Shown here piece by piece: positions 17,478-26,372 of a stretch of 64,000 bases of DNA. The first letter of the stretch is position 1. Each line of letters starts with the position of its first letter. Source of the stretch: Acidobacteriota bacterium. GTDB taxonomy: Bacteria > Acidobacteriota > Terriglobia > Terriglobales > Acidobacteriaceae. The translations under genes and the position numbers were made by a program. The notes below the pieces were generated by a model. That model had not been told where the DNA came from. It searched no databases and saw nothing but the letters and a program-made list of their open reading frames with translations. Where the stretch lies: positions 1 to 64,000 of the forward strand of contig JAFDVQ010000003.1 in assembly GCA_018268915.1 (NCBI GenBank), in the 5' to 3' direction.

Positions 17478-19838
17478 CTACTGAATCGGGCGGGCCTTTC
17501 CGTCTTTTACGCTCTGATCGATGATGGACTTCACTTTCTCATCTGCATCCTCGGCGATCTTTCCCTGTCGCTCACCAAGTGCTCCCATTTGCTCGCCCAG
17601 GGCACCCATCTTCTCTCCGAGCTCGCCCATGCGTTCACCGAACTCGCCTTGCTTTGCGCCGATTTCTCCCTGGATGTCGCCAAGGCGGCCTTGCAGTTCT
17701 CCAAGCTTCTCCTGGAGCTCGCCGAACTGTTCCTGCGTCATGTTCTTGCCTTGGTTGGCCTTGAGCTTGGCCATGGATTCTTCGATTGCTGCAATCTCTT
17801 TGCTCATGTCAGGAGTGGGGACGCTGGCATGCTCCTGCTGATGGCCGATCTCTTCCTGCTGCTTGCCCAGGGCTTCCTGTTTCTTGCCAAGCTCTTCCTG
17901 CTGGCGTCCGAGTTCTTCCATCGGCTTATACATGGCTTCGATCCGCGCAAGCGTGGCCGGGTCGTCGATCATGTAGTCCTTGCGTTCATGTCGGAACCAT
18001 AGGAAGTCCTTGCCGTTGGCGAGCCGACGCGCCTTGTCGATGTCGCTGGTGTGGATGTCGCCATTGAAGGAGATGTGATCGGAGCCGTTGCCCCTAACGA
18101 TGGCATAAGAATCGCCGTTGTCTGAAACGTAGTAGCGGTAGCCGGACTTTTTCCCGTCGCTGTTGCTGTTGAATGTGACAGTTTTGCTGTGTCCGTTTTG
18201 AACGAAGGCGAATCCCCTCCCGTTTGCCAGGAAAGCACGCGGAGTCAGCAGGGCCAGCGAGGCGTGTGGTGGCAACGGAGCTACCTGTGGTATCGCCAGT
18301 ACTCGTGCGTGACCGGGAGCAGCAGGAGCAATCATCGTGATCGAATGACCTGGAGCGCCGGGAAGTACCAGAACATGCGGCGACACAATGACGTGAGACG
18401 GCGAAATTGGAGCGACATCGGGAGCACTTATCTGTGCCGGCGGAGGCGGAATGACAACATGGGATGGAACGCAATCCTCGCAGATATGCGGAACGACAGG
18501 TGAAGCTGGAGTTTGCGGTGCGACTACCGGCGCGGTTGCTGGCTCCGGGAGCTGATCGCTGGACGGCTCAGGCACGGATGTGGCCTCCGCCGGCTCCTGA
18601 GGCGTGAAGGCGATGTCCGGCGTGACGACGCCTGTTCTCGGCAGAATGACTTGATCTTTTGCCTGGGCCTGCTGGCTGGCAGCCTCGACGCGGACAAAGG
18701 CGGTTGCAACGAAAAGTGCGACGGGAACGATCGCGACAGCTGCCAATCCACGCCGGGTTCCGGCGAACGCCTGGCGGAACGAAGAATCGTTGAGAAGCCG
18801 TTCGATGCGGCGGGAGAGGGATCCACTGCGGGCCATAGCTACTCCTATCAAGGTTGGGCGCGGTGCAGCCGCGAATTCGAGAAGAATCTGCGCGTAGGCG
18901 GTGCGGTCGGAGGCCTCTTCAAGTCCGGCACGGTCGCTGATAGCCTCTGCAAGATCAGAGAGCTTCTGTTTCAGCCACCATCCAAGCGGGCTGAACCACA
19001 CTGCGGCTGCGTAGACTCCGGCGAGCAGCTGCAGATAGAAGTCGCCTTGCCGGATATGCGAACGCTCATGCGCGATGACAATGCGCAGCTTGTCGCTGCT
19101 CCACGTCTCGTAGTCAGCGGGCAGGACGATCGATGAGCAGATGGTGACCGGGGACGCAACCCGCGCGCTGCTGCGAAGCTTCAGAGAAGCTGCGTTGGAG
19201 ATTTGGGCGTTGATGGCGATCGGCTTCGCTGTGTACAGGAGACGAAGTGCGGCGATGAGACCGCAGAAGAGGCGAAGGATCAGCACGCCCGCTACAGCAG
19301 CGTAGAGCCAAAAAGCCCCGATCAGAATGGATTTGGCTGTAATGCGAGGAACGGGCGTTTCGGAGGGCTGAACGGATGCTAAGGATGCAAAGGCGTCACG
19401 CTGAACGGCAGGTGCAGGATCGTCAAAATTAACAGCGCTCCGACTCTGAGAATTGGCTTCGGTTGATAGTTCATGACTCGCAGACACGTTGGTACTCTTC
19501 GGCTCAACCAGTTCCTCAGCAGCCGATGCATCCGGAGAGACGGAAGCTACCTCTGACAGCGGCTTGGGCTGTGGGGATGTCTTGATGCGTGCCTGCAACT
19601 CTTCGAGGAGAGTCTGTGGGTCGTCGGGGATGACGACGCGCACATTGGCGGGCAGCACGCTCCAATGAGCCGCGTACGGCAGCAGAATGGGCATGCCTAG
19701 CGCGGAGACGAGCACGAGGCCCCACGCGGCCTTCTGTGCGAGGACATTTTTGACGCCGAAGATGCGCAATCCAGCCCATACCGCAAGGGCCAGCAGGACA
19801 GAACGAAGAGCAGCTTCCAGCAATATTGAGGAGATCAT
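17478..19838 (-). CDS. M56 family metallopeptidase (BlaR1-like) with heptad-repeat tail
   Basis: 786 residues. An N-terminal membrane segment, a hydrophilic insert (about 75-165), further membrane helices (about 170-200), then the zinc-protease motif H257-E-R-S-H261 with a likely third ligand in EAISDRA. Another membrane helix follows (about 355-375), then a Pro/Val-rich extracytoplasmic part. The end has two heptad tracts with Gly every seven residues: about 640-668 (LGRQQEE type) and about 706-761 (eight units of the GELQGRL type). It shares a 4-base ATGA overlap with the BlaI gene upstream, so the two form one operon. By analogy with BlaR1, it would sense an envelope signal and inactivate the repressor. 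No penicillin-binding domain is seen. Confidence 0.85.
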   Translation of the reverse strand: MISSILLEAALRSVLLALAVWAGLRIFGVKNVLAQKAAWGLVLVSALGMPILLPYAAHWSVLPANVRVVIPDDPQTLLEELQARIKTSPQPKPLSEVASVSPDASAAEELVEPKSTNVSASHELSTEANSQSRSAVNFDDPAPAVQRDAFASLASVQPSETPVPRITAKSILIGAFWLYAAVAGVLILRLFCGLIAALRLLYTAKPIAINAQISNAASLKLRSSARVASPVTICSSIVLPADYETWSSDKLRIVIAHERSHIRQGDFYLQLLAGVYAAAVWFSPLGWWLKQKLSDLAEAISDRAGLEEASDRTAYAQILLEFAAAPRPTLIGVAMARSGSLSRRIERLLNDSSFRQAFAGTRRGLAAVAIVPVALFVATAFVRVEAASQQAQAKDQVILPRTGVVTPDIAFTPQEPAEATSVPEPSSDQLPEPATAPVVAPQTPASPVVPHICEDCVPSHVVIPPPPAQISAPDVAPISPSHVIVSPHVLVLPGAPGHSITMIAPAAPGHARVLAIPQVAPLPPHASLALLTPRAFLANGRGFAFVQNGHSKTVTFNSNSDGKKSGYRYYVSDNGDSYAIVRGNGSDHISFNGDIHTSDIDKARRLANGKDFLWFRHERKDYMIDDPATLARIEAMYKPMEELGRQQEELGKKQEALGKQQEEIGHQQEHASVPTPDMSKEIAAIEESMAKLKANQGKNMTQEQFGELQEKLGELQGRLGDIQGEIGAKQGEFGERMGELGEKMGALGEQMGALGERQGKIAEDADEKVKSIIDQSVKDGKARPIQ

Positions 19839-20248
19839 TTGTCGGCCTCCCTGGACGGCTTACCCGCTTGCTTTTGTGCTTCTGCTATACGTGCGGCGAG
19901 GCGCTGAAGTTCAGCGCGATCGAGAACCTTGGAGTCGACCATGCCGACGAGCAGGGCCTCGACGGAGCCGTCGCAGAACCAATCAACAATACGTTTGACG
20001 GCGCGACCCGCGACCTTCTGACGCGATTCGGCAGGACGGTAGATAAAAGTGCGGTCCTCGACAGAGTGTGCCAGGTAGCCCTTCTCTTCGAGACGTCGAA
20101 GAACTGTGCGGACCGTGGAGTCTTTCAGAGGCCGGTCGAGCTCTTCTCGAACACGCTCGGCGGTGATGGAGCCGGACCGCCAGATGATGGATAGAACTTC
20201 CCGTTCCAGTTCCCCGAGTTCGGCGGGATCGTGAGTGTTACTCGCCAT
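19835..20248 (-). CDS. BlaI/MecI/CopY family transcriptional repressor
   Basis: 137-residue winged-helix repressor: ELEREVLSIIWRSGSITAERVREEL, then DSTVRTVLRRLEEKGYLAHS as the DNA-reading and wing region, and a C-terminal dimerisation part. Family members are cleaved or released when the partner M56 protease is activated. It is translationally coupled to the M56 gene (ATGA overlap). The start at 20248 fits the family length; no Shine-Dalgarno precedes it and an operator-like palindrome lies three bases upstream, so the message may be leaderless. Confidence 0.92.
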   Translation of the reverse strand: MASNTHDPAELGELEREVLSIIWRSGSITAERVREELDRPLKDSTVRTVLRRLEEKGYLAHSVEDRTFIYRPAESRQKVAGRAVKRIVDWFCDGSVEALLVGMVDSKVLDRAELQRLAARIAEAQKQAGKPSREADK

Positions 20249-20250
20249 AG

Positions 20251-20267
20251 TGTTACTGACTGTAACA
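20251..20267. promoter_or_regulatory. Putative BlaI-type operator
   Basis: TGTTAC-TGACT-GTAACA is a perfect inverted repeat three bases before the ATG of the BlaI gene. A further GTGTTACT copy lies inside the start of the gene (20235-20242). A palindrome at this place fits autorepression by BlaI. The 5-base spacing differs from the classical TACA-N2-TGTA core, so it is a lineage variant or another regulator's site. Confidence 0.5.
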
Positions 20268-20480
20268 CAACTTGGAGGTGAGCGCACAAGGGAAATCTTT
20301 TTTTCCGACTTATGACGGTGGCTGGACAGGCCGTTCCTTAGGGCCTCCGCAGCTTTCGCACACGCGATCATGCGCGCAGTCACATCGGCCGGTTGCATGA
20401 TGCGGCTAGATTTCAGGGGAACATTTGGTTGCACTCATCGTTTTCTATGACATAGCTGCCAGATTGAAACCGAGGCCGTC

Positions 20481-22928
20481 ATGCAATCTCTGCTACAGAA
20501 TCTTCGCTTTGCCCTGCGAAGCCTGCTCAAGGCTCCGGGCTTTTCCTGCATCGTCATCATCTCCATCGCACTTGCTTTCGCCGCGAATGCCACCGTCTTT
20601 AGTGTCGCTAACGGACTGTTATGGGGCGTGCTGCCGGTCAAGGACTCCCAGGCCATGGTCATGTTCTCCGAAGGGCGCTCATTCTCGTACCCGGATTACA
20701 TCGACTACAACGCCCAGTCCTCTGAGATTTTCGAAGGCGGCGTACTTGCGCACTTTCCATTGATTCCTGCCAGCATGGGTGGAAGCGGAACACCCGAGCG
20801 CATCTGGGGCCAAACCGTGAGCGGGAACTACTTCCCAGCCCTGCAAATTGCCATGACTATGGGTAGGCCGATTCTTCCGGAAGACGATCGCACCCTGGGC
20901 AGCGAACATGTCGTCGTCCTCAGCAATGCGCTCTGGAAGCGGCGGTTCAATGGCAACACCGGCATTGTGAATCAGCAGGTGATGCTCAATGGGCATAGCT
21001 ATACGGTTGTAGGTGTCGCGCCTCCCGGCTTCTACGGACTTGATCGCGGCATCATCTCGCAATTCTGGGTGCCGCTGAACATGACCGAGGAGATGATGCC
21101 CGACCTGACCGACATGGCAGGCGGACGTAACAACCGCAGCAGCAATTGGCTCATGTTGAATGCGAGGCTTCGTCCCGGCGTAAGCCGCGCCAGAGCCGCG
21201 GTGCTCGTCAACGTCATCAAGAAGCGGCTCGATGATACGTATCGCAAGGACCAGAAAGACCATGAGGGCCTCACGCTTCAATCAGCTGGAGCGTTGATTG
21301 CAGGTTCAATTACGCCGGCATACGCGCTGATGGGAGTCCTGATGAGCGTGGTCGGACTGGTGCTGCTTGTGGCTTGCGCCAACGTCGCCAACCTGCTGCT
21401 CGCACGCGCGACCGGCAGACAAAAAGAAATCGCGATACGGCTCGCCATGGGCGTGGGGAGGCGGAGACTCGTTCAGCAACTAATGATCGAATGCCTGTTG
21501 CTTGCCCTTGCCGGAGCGGCAATTGGATTTGCACTGGCAGCAGTGGCTGCCCGCGCAATCTCGAATTTCAAATTGCCTCTCCCCTTTCCCATCGTCTTCG
21601 ATTTCAATGTCGACCTTCGCGTGGCGGCCTTCACGCTTGGACTCTCTGTCATCACAGCTCTGCTCTTCGGCCTGGTTCCTGCGTTGCGCGCATCGAATCC
21701 GGACTTAGTCTCATCGCTCAAGGACTCTTCGCCTGCACTGGGGCGCGAGGGACGTTCGCGGCTGAGGAACTCGCTGGTTGTCGTCCAGGTCGCGCTCTCG
21801 CTGGTATTGCTCGCAACTGCTGGCCTTTTCCTGCGAAGCCTTGGCAACGCCTCTTCCATCGATATTGGATTCAAGCCGGACAAGATTCTGTTGATGAGTG
21901 TGGACCCAAAGCTGCACAACTACTCGAACGAGAAGACTTCAGAATTCCTGAAGCAGCTTCGCGACAAGACCGAGGCACTGCCTGGTGTGCGATCCGTCAG
22001 CTACATGAGCGTGGTGCCGCTCAGCATTGGCACTGCAGACTACGACTTCGAGATCCTCGCGACCAAGGATCACGCTGCAAAAAAGAGCAACGCAAATGTC
22101 AACAGCGTGGGGGCACGCTACTTCGAGACGATGAGCATTCCCCTGCTGCGTGGACGCGATTTCAACGCGCAGGTCGATAACGAGCACACCGCGATCATCA
22201 ATGAAGCCATGGCCGCCGACCTGTTTGCCGGCCAGGATCCGATCGGTCAGACGTTCACCGATGAAAAGAAAGCGAAGTTCACTGTCATCGGCGTTGTGCG
22301 GAATTCGAAGCTGCGTACGATCGGCGAGCAGGCCGTCAATTGTGTTTACTTCTTTCTCAACGCGGCCCCGCAGAGGGCCATCAGCTTCTTCGGAATCACC
22401 GTACTGGTAAAGACACATGGCGATCCCGAACACGCATCGAAGACATTGCGAGAACAGATCGCAGCTCTCGACCCGAACATGGCGATCTTCAACTCCGAGA
22501 CCATGAATGATCATCTCGACAAAGCACTGCTGTTGCCTCGAGTTTCGGCTTTGCTGCTCGGAATATTCGGCTCAGTCGGCCTCACGCTAGCATCCATCGG
22601 GCTATATGGACTGATGAGCTATTCCGTGCGGCGTCGGACACGCGAGATCGGAATCCGCATAGCCCTTGGCGCCAAACCACCCGCAGTAGTCCGCATGGTA
22701 TTTCGACAGGGCCTGTTGCTGACCGCCATCGGATTGGCCATCGGCCTCGGCATCTCTCTCGCAATCGGCCGCTTTACCGCGAGCCTGCTTTACGGGACCA
22801 GAGGCTCTGATCCGCTCACCTTCCTGGTTGTCTCGCTTGTCCTGCTGGCAACATCTGTTATCGCGATCCTGGTGCCTGCGGTGCGAGCCGCGCATGTGCA
22901 GCCGACCGTCGCGCTGCGATGCGAGTAA
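20481..22928 (+). CDS. ADOP-type duplicated ABC permease (MacB/FtsX family)
   Basis: 815 residues with the acidobacterial duplicated orphan permease layout: N-terminal helix (about 20-45), MacB-like periplasmic domain, three-helix FtsX module (about 280-410, with VACANVANLLLARATGRQKEIAIR), a second helix and periplasmic domain (about 430-680), and a second FtsX module (about 690-810, with YSVRRRTREIGIRIALGA). No ATPase gene is adjacent, as is usual for these orphans. The family is thought to act as mechanotransmission or export permease, with substrate unknown. It is divergent from the BlaI/M56 operon and ends in a shared terminator with efp. Confidence 0.93.
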   Translation: MQSLLQNLRFALRSLLKAPGFSCIVIISIALAFAANATVFSVANGLLWGVLPVKDSQAMVMFSEGRSFSYPDYIDYNAQSSEIFEGGVLAHFPLIPASMGGSGTPERIWGQTVSGNYFPALQIAMTMGRPILPEDDRTLGSEHVVVLSNALWKRRFNGNTGIVNQQVMLNGHSYTVVGVAPPGFYGLDRGIISQFWVPLNMTEEMMPDLTDMAGGRNNRSSNWLMLNARLRPGVSRARAAVLVNVIKKRLDDTYRKDQKDHEGLTLQSAGALIAGSITPAYALMGVLMSVVGLVLLVACANVANLLLARATGRQKEIAIRLAMGVGRRRLVQQLMIECLLLALAGAAIGFALAAVAARAISNFKLPLPFPIVFDFNVDLRVAAFTLGLSVITALLFGLVPALRASNPDLVSSLKDSSPALGREGRSRLRNSLVVVQVALSLVLLATAGLFLRSLGNASSIDIGFKPDKILLMSVDPKLHNYSNEKTSEFLKQLRDKTEALPGVRSVSYMSVVPLSIGTADYDFEILATKDHAAKKSNANVNSVGARYFETMSIPLLRGRDFNAQVDNEHTAIINEAMAADLFAGQDPIGQTFTDEKKAKFTVIGVVRNSKLRTIGEQAVNCVYFFLNAAPQRAISFFGITVLVKTHGDPEHASKTLREQIAALDPNMAIFNSETMNDHLDKALLLPRVSALLLGIFGSVGLTLASIGLYGLMSYSVRRRTREIGIRIALGAKPPAVVRMVFRQGLLLTAIGLAIGLGISLAIGRFTASLLYGTRGSDPLTFLVVSLVLLATSVIAILVPAVRAAHVQPTVALRCE

Positions 22929-22940
22929 GAGTGAACTCAA

Positions 22941-22982
22941 AAAACCAAACGCCGGGATTGAGGTCCCGGCGTTTGGTTTTTG
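22941..22982. terminator. Bidirectional terminator between permease and efp
   Basis: A 17-base perfect stem (22941-22957 with 22964-22980) with a six-base loop. The stem is flanked by an A-run on the left and TTTTT on the right, so it can end transcription from both convergent genes. Confidence 0.92.
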
Positions 22983-22995
22983 ATCGAGAAGTGGA

Positions 22996-23556
22996 CTAGG
23001 CGCGGCTAAGGTATGCGCCCTCGCTGGTGTCGACTCGGATCTTCTCGCCTTCGTTGATGAAGGGCGGGACCTGCACGACCAGGCCGGTCTCGGTCTTGGC
23101 GGGCTTGGTAACGGATGAGGCCGTGGCAGATTTTAGGCCAGGCTCAGTCTCGACGACGGTGAGTTCAACAAAGGTGGGCAGCTCGATGCCGACCGGGTTG
23201 CCGTCGTGGTAGCTGACACGTATCTGGAGGTTCGGCGTCAGATATTCAACCGCATCGCCAAGGGTCGATCCCTTAAGCATCGTCTGCTCGTAATTCTCCG
23301 GATTCATGAAGTAGTAGTCATCGCCATCGGCGTAGAGAAACTCCATGGCAATCTCATCGACCACGACCTTTTCAATAGCGTCGCCGGAGCGAAAGCGGTG
23401 CTCGAACATAGCCCCGGACTTAAGATTGCGAAGTTTTGCCTGAATAAAAGCGCGCAGGTTGCCCGGAGTGCGATGCTCCACTTTGAAGACGAGGTGGAGA
23501 ACGTCATTGTGCTTGATGATCATGCCCGGACGCATTTGGGTGGCGGGAATCGCCAT
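22996..23556 (-). CDS. efp: Elongation factor P
   Basis: 186 residues, the normal three-domain length. EF-P enters the ribosomal E site and relieves stalling at polyproline. The tip loop reads EHRTPGNLRAFIQAKL: at the position that carries the modified Lys (PGKG in Escherichia coli) or Arg (SGRN in Pseudomonas) there is Asn33. The usual lysylation or rhamnosylation would thus not be possible. The C-terminal OB domains are normal (FVELTVVETEPG, PPFINEGEKIRVDT). AAGGAG lies upstream of the ATG. No modification enzyme gene is in the window. Confidence 0.96.
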   Translation of the reverse strand: MAIPATQMRPGMIIKHNDVLHLVFKVEHRTPGNLRAFIQAKLRNLKSGAMFEHRFRSGDAIEKVVVDEIAMEFLYADGDDYYFMNPENYEQTMLKGSTLGDAVEYLTPNLQIRVSYHDGNPVGIELPTFVELTVVETEPGLKSATASSVTKPAKTETGLVVQVPPFINEGEKIRVDTSEGAYLSRA

Positions 23557-23645
23557 AAAAAGAAAACTCCTTGCTGTACCTGGAAAGTCGGCGATGTGCG
23601 CTCCCTGCGCAGATCCAGCCCAGCTTCCATTGTAGCTTAGGGGAG

Positions 23646-24593
23646 ATGCGCAAAGTGCTCAGGGGCGGGCTCGGGACGCGGCCGAAATGGCTGCCGGCGT
23701 CGGGGTTACTCCTGCTGTGCCTGATATGGGCTATGGGCTGGGTGCGGGCCGATCTGGCGCCTGGATCGGCTCCCGGCCTGAAGGTGAATCCCCTATGGAA
23801 TGAGGCAGCTCTTCTCGGAACATTCGCCGTTCTGGCGGGCGTTGCTGGAGCAATATTGAAGAAGCGCTGGCCCACCGGGAACGAACTCAGAAAGGCTTTG
23901 GCTGTGGGGGTGGGGCTGTTCGTTGCCCCTGCTGTTCTGAATCCTTTCATCAAGGATCAGAGCGAAGATACGACGCGTGTCGCGCTCTTTTCACTCACCC
24001 CCCTTTTTGCGGTGATCTTCGAGAGGCACCTTCGACGATTCGACGAAAGTCACGAGATTCGCGGAGGCTTCCTGGCTGCCATGGTGGCGGTTGCTGGAAC
24101 CTTCCTTGTCTTCCCCGTCGAGTTGCCCCACTCGTACGCTTCAGCGTTCGCAATGCTTGCGGTGATTATTTCTGCTGCGGTAGTCGCAGCTACAAACTGC
24201 CTGGGAGTTGAAATCGTACAAAGACACGATGTCTGCCCTCTGACGCTCGGAGCCGTGTCTGCCGTATCAGCTTCGTTGTTACTAGGGGTCGCGGGCTTGT
24301 TTCAAGTCCTTTCTGGCACCTCTTTCATGCCTATCGATGCTTGGGCTGTATCAAATCTGCTCGCGTTGGCACTGTTGTTCTGGCTCATGCAACGCATGAA
24401 TGCCTTACAGATGACCACCCGTTTTCTGATTGCGCCGCTTCTGGCAAATCTGATGAGCCTTGCTTTGCTGCAGCCGCATGTGGGCTTCCAGAGCTGGATT
24501 GGCCTGTTGCTGATTGCGGTGGGGTCCGGGTGGATGCTGTTTGCACCGGTTGAGATCAGCGACTCACCTTTGACATTAAACACCCGGAGCTGA
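23646..24593 (+). CDS. DMT/EamA-like multi-helix membrane transporter
   Basis: 315 residues with about ten hydrophobic segments, a short cytoplasmic N-terminus and helices such as LLLLCLIWAMGWV, AALLGTFAVLAGVAGAIL and FAMLAVIISAAVVAATN. Size and topology resemble the drug/metabolite transporter superfamily, although family motifs are weak. Substrate unknown. The ATG at 23646 follows GGGGAG directly; the open frame begins earlier (23571) but that part overlaps the efp promoter. It is divergent from efp. Confidence 0.65.
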   Translation: MRKVLRGGLGTRPKWLPASGLLLLCLIWAMGWVRADLAPGSAPGLKVNPLWNEAALLGTFAVLAGVAGAILKKRWPTGNELRKALAVGVGLFVAPAVLNPFIKDQSEDTTRVALFSLTPLFAVIFERHLRRFDESHEIRGGFLAAMVAVAGTFLVFPVELPHSYASAFAMLAVIISAAVVAATNCLGVEIVQRHDVCPLTLGAVSAVSASLLLGVAGLFQVLSGTSFMPIDAWAVSNLLALALLFWLMQRMNALQMTTRFLIAPLLANLMSLALLQPHVGFQSWIGLLLIAVGSGWMLFAPVEISDSPLTLNTRS

Positions 24594-24659
24594 TTCACAA
24601 CCTCATAATCTGCGAAACTTCGTCCTAAGGAAGGCTCTTATAAAGAAGTGCTACTTGTC

Positions 24660-25099
24660 ATGGCATTCCTGCTGCTTTTGTACTCTTCAAGATCTGCCCT
24701 TGCCGCCGAGTCAAATTCTGAAGCAGGGGAACGCGTTGCTCTCAATACCTTTCTGACCGCATTCGATAACTTGGATTGGTCTGCGTTTCGTGCTTGCTTC
24801 GGGACTGGTCCGACGATGTTTCACCCGCTGCTCCGAACGCGCGACGCATTGAGACTGCGGAACAATTCGATAAGGCATGGGCGGGCGTCTTCGAGAGAAT
24901 TCGCAAGTCATCCGGCCGGAACGCGCAGCCGTACATGACCCTCGAACCGAAGGATCTCCGCATTGAGTTCCTGAGCAGCGATGTGGCGCTGGTGACGTTC
25001 CATTTCTTCGGCGACAAAGAGATCGACCGGCGGACGATCATTTTCAAGCGCTTCGGAAGCGCATGGAAGATCGTCCATATACACGTGTCGAATCTTTGA
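24660..25099 (+). pseudogene. Frameshifted NTF2-like (SnoaL/DUF4440 type) secreted protein
   Basis: The first frame gives a signal peptide (AFLLLLYSSRSALA) and ALNTFLTAFDNLDWSAFRACF, the usual opening helix of NTF2-like proteins, as far as MFHP. Near 24825 the sense continues in another frame, AAPNARRIETAEQFDKAW, to a normal end with VALVTFHFFG and FGSAWKIVHIHVSNL at 25099. Joined, they give one protein of about 145 residues. It is either a recent pseudogene or a sequencing indel. A GTG at 24648 is an alternative start. Function is not predictable beyond a ligand-binding cone fold. Confidence 0.65.
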
Positions 25100-25124
25100 A
25101 CTGGAACGGAACATCCCTAAGCTG

Positions 25125-26249
25125 CTAGTCCCCCACCCGGGTTAACTTCACGGTCTGTCCGGTGCGAGCGGATTCGCGTGCTGCGTCGAGGATTTGGGTA
25201 ACGATGACGTTCGTATCGAGTGCGCTGAGATCGCCTTTCGGGACAATCTGGCCATGCATGACTGCAGCAAGGTAAGACAATGAGTCTCGTTCGTGCTCGG
25301 GTAAGGAGGGCGCAGTCTCCTTGCGCTCCTCGGACTCGTGCGGGTGGCGGATCCGGACGTCGTTGGCGGCGACCGTGATGATGTATCCATTTGCGCCGTA
25401 GACTTCCATATCTTTGCGACTGAAGGGCCAGTTCCACGATCCCTGGATGACCGCCTGAGCGTGCGGATACTTGAGAATAATGGTCGAATCGTCGTCGACG
25501 TGCGGATAGATCTCAGGCTTGTCCTGGTTGGTGACAGCGGTGACGGATTCGGGCGTCTCGCCGTGCATCAGCCAAGTCATGAGGTCAACTCCGTAGCAGC
25601 CAAAGTCATAAAGAGCGCCGGCGCCGTTCTTTTGTGGATCGGTGAGCCATTTCAGGAACTCCGGCTGGACATTGATCTCTTTTGGGCCTTCATGCCCATC
25701 GTGAACGACAACGCGGCGAATGTCGCCAATGCGATTCTCGCGAACCTCATCGTAGGCAGCGCGATTGCTCGGGTACCAGGTGGTCTCGTAGTTCACAAGG
25801 ACGTGGATCTTCTTTTCGTGGGCGATGCGGCGGATTGCCTTTGCATCTTCGAGCGAAATCGTCAGCGGCTTTTCAACCATCACCGAGACGCCGTATTGCG
25901 CGGCAACTTCGATTGCTGGACGATGTTCCGCAATGGACGTATAGACCAGAACGGCATCTGGGTGAGTCCGCTCAATCATGTTGGCTTCGGTCTTGTAAAA
26001 GAGCGAATCATCGAGCGAGAACTGCTTGCCATACTTCTGGCACAAGCTGCTGTCAGCATCGGCAATCCCGACGAGCTTCACATCGGAGTGGTTGGGAAGT
26101 TGCGAGAGGAAGCCGGCAACGTGGCCGTGTTCGAGTCCGACGATAGCGACCTTCAACTGTGTAGGTTGTTGCGCGTGAATCGCAGCCACAGACGTGAAGA
26201 GCAGTGCAAGCGAAAGCGCGGAAATAACGCGAGAAATCTCATGGCGCAT
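25125..26249 (-). CDS. Exported Gfo/Idh/MocA family oxidoreductase
   Basis: 374 residues. From the ATG at 26249 the protein starts with a Sec-type signal sequence (ISALSLALLFTSVAAIHAQ, no twin-arginine). Then comes the nucleotide-binding strand VAIVGLEHGHVAGF, which lacks the classical GxGxxG spacing. EKPLTISLEDAKAIRRIA is the hallmark of the family, and the C-terminal domain holds GALYDFGCYGVDLM. Family members oxidise or reduce sugars or derivatives with NAD(P); how an exported one would get cofactor is unclear unless it is bound tightly, as in glucose-fructose oxidoreductase. It stands alone. The frame is open further upstream to 26351, without similarity. Confidence 0.85.
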   Translation of the reverse strand: MRHEISRVISALSLALLFTSVAAIHAQQPTQLKVAIVGLEHGHVAGFLSQLPNHSDVKLVGIADADSSLCQKYGKQFSLDDSLFYKTEANMIERTHPDAVLVYTSIAEHRPAIEVAAQYGVSVMVEKPLTISLEDAKAIRRIAHEKKIHVLVNYETTWYPSNRAAYDEVRENRIGDIRRVVVHDGHEGPKEINVQPEFLKWLTDPQKNGAGALYDFGCYGVDLMTWLMHGETPESVTAVTNQDKPEIYPHVDDDSTIILKYPHAQAVIQGSWNWPFSRKDMEVYGANGYIITVAANDVRIRHPHESEERKETAPSLPEHERDSLSYLAAVMHGQIVPKGDLSALDTNVIVTQILDAARESARTGQTVKLTRVGD

Positions 26250-26372
26250 TTTGGTGGGCTTCTCCCTGAAGAGCCGATTGTACAGATTCAATCTCAGAAG
26301 ACTTGACGTTGCAAAAGGACTTGAGGTTCGCACGAATAGAAAACAACTCATTCATCCGCAAGCGGAGCTCCG

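Noticed and set aside
17478..20248. BlaI/M56 pair as a beta-lactam resistance locus
   Set aside because: No penicillin-binding sensor domain and no beta-lactamase gene nearby.
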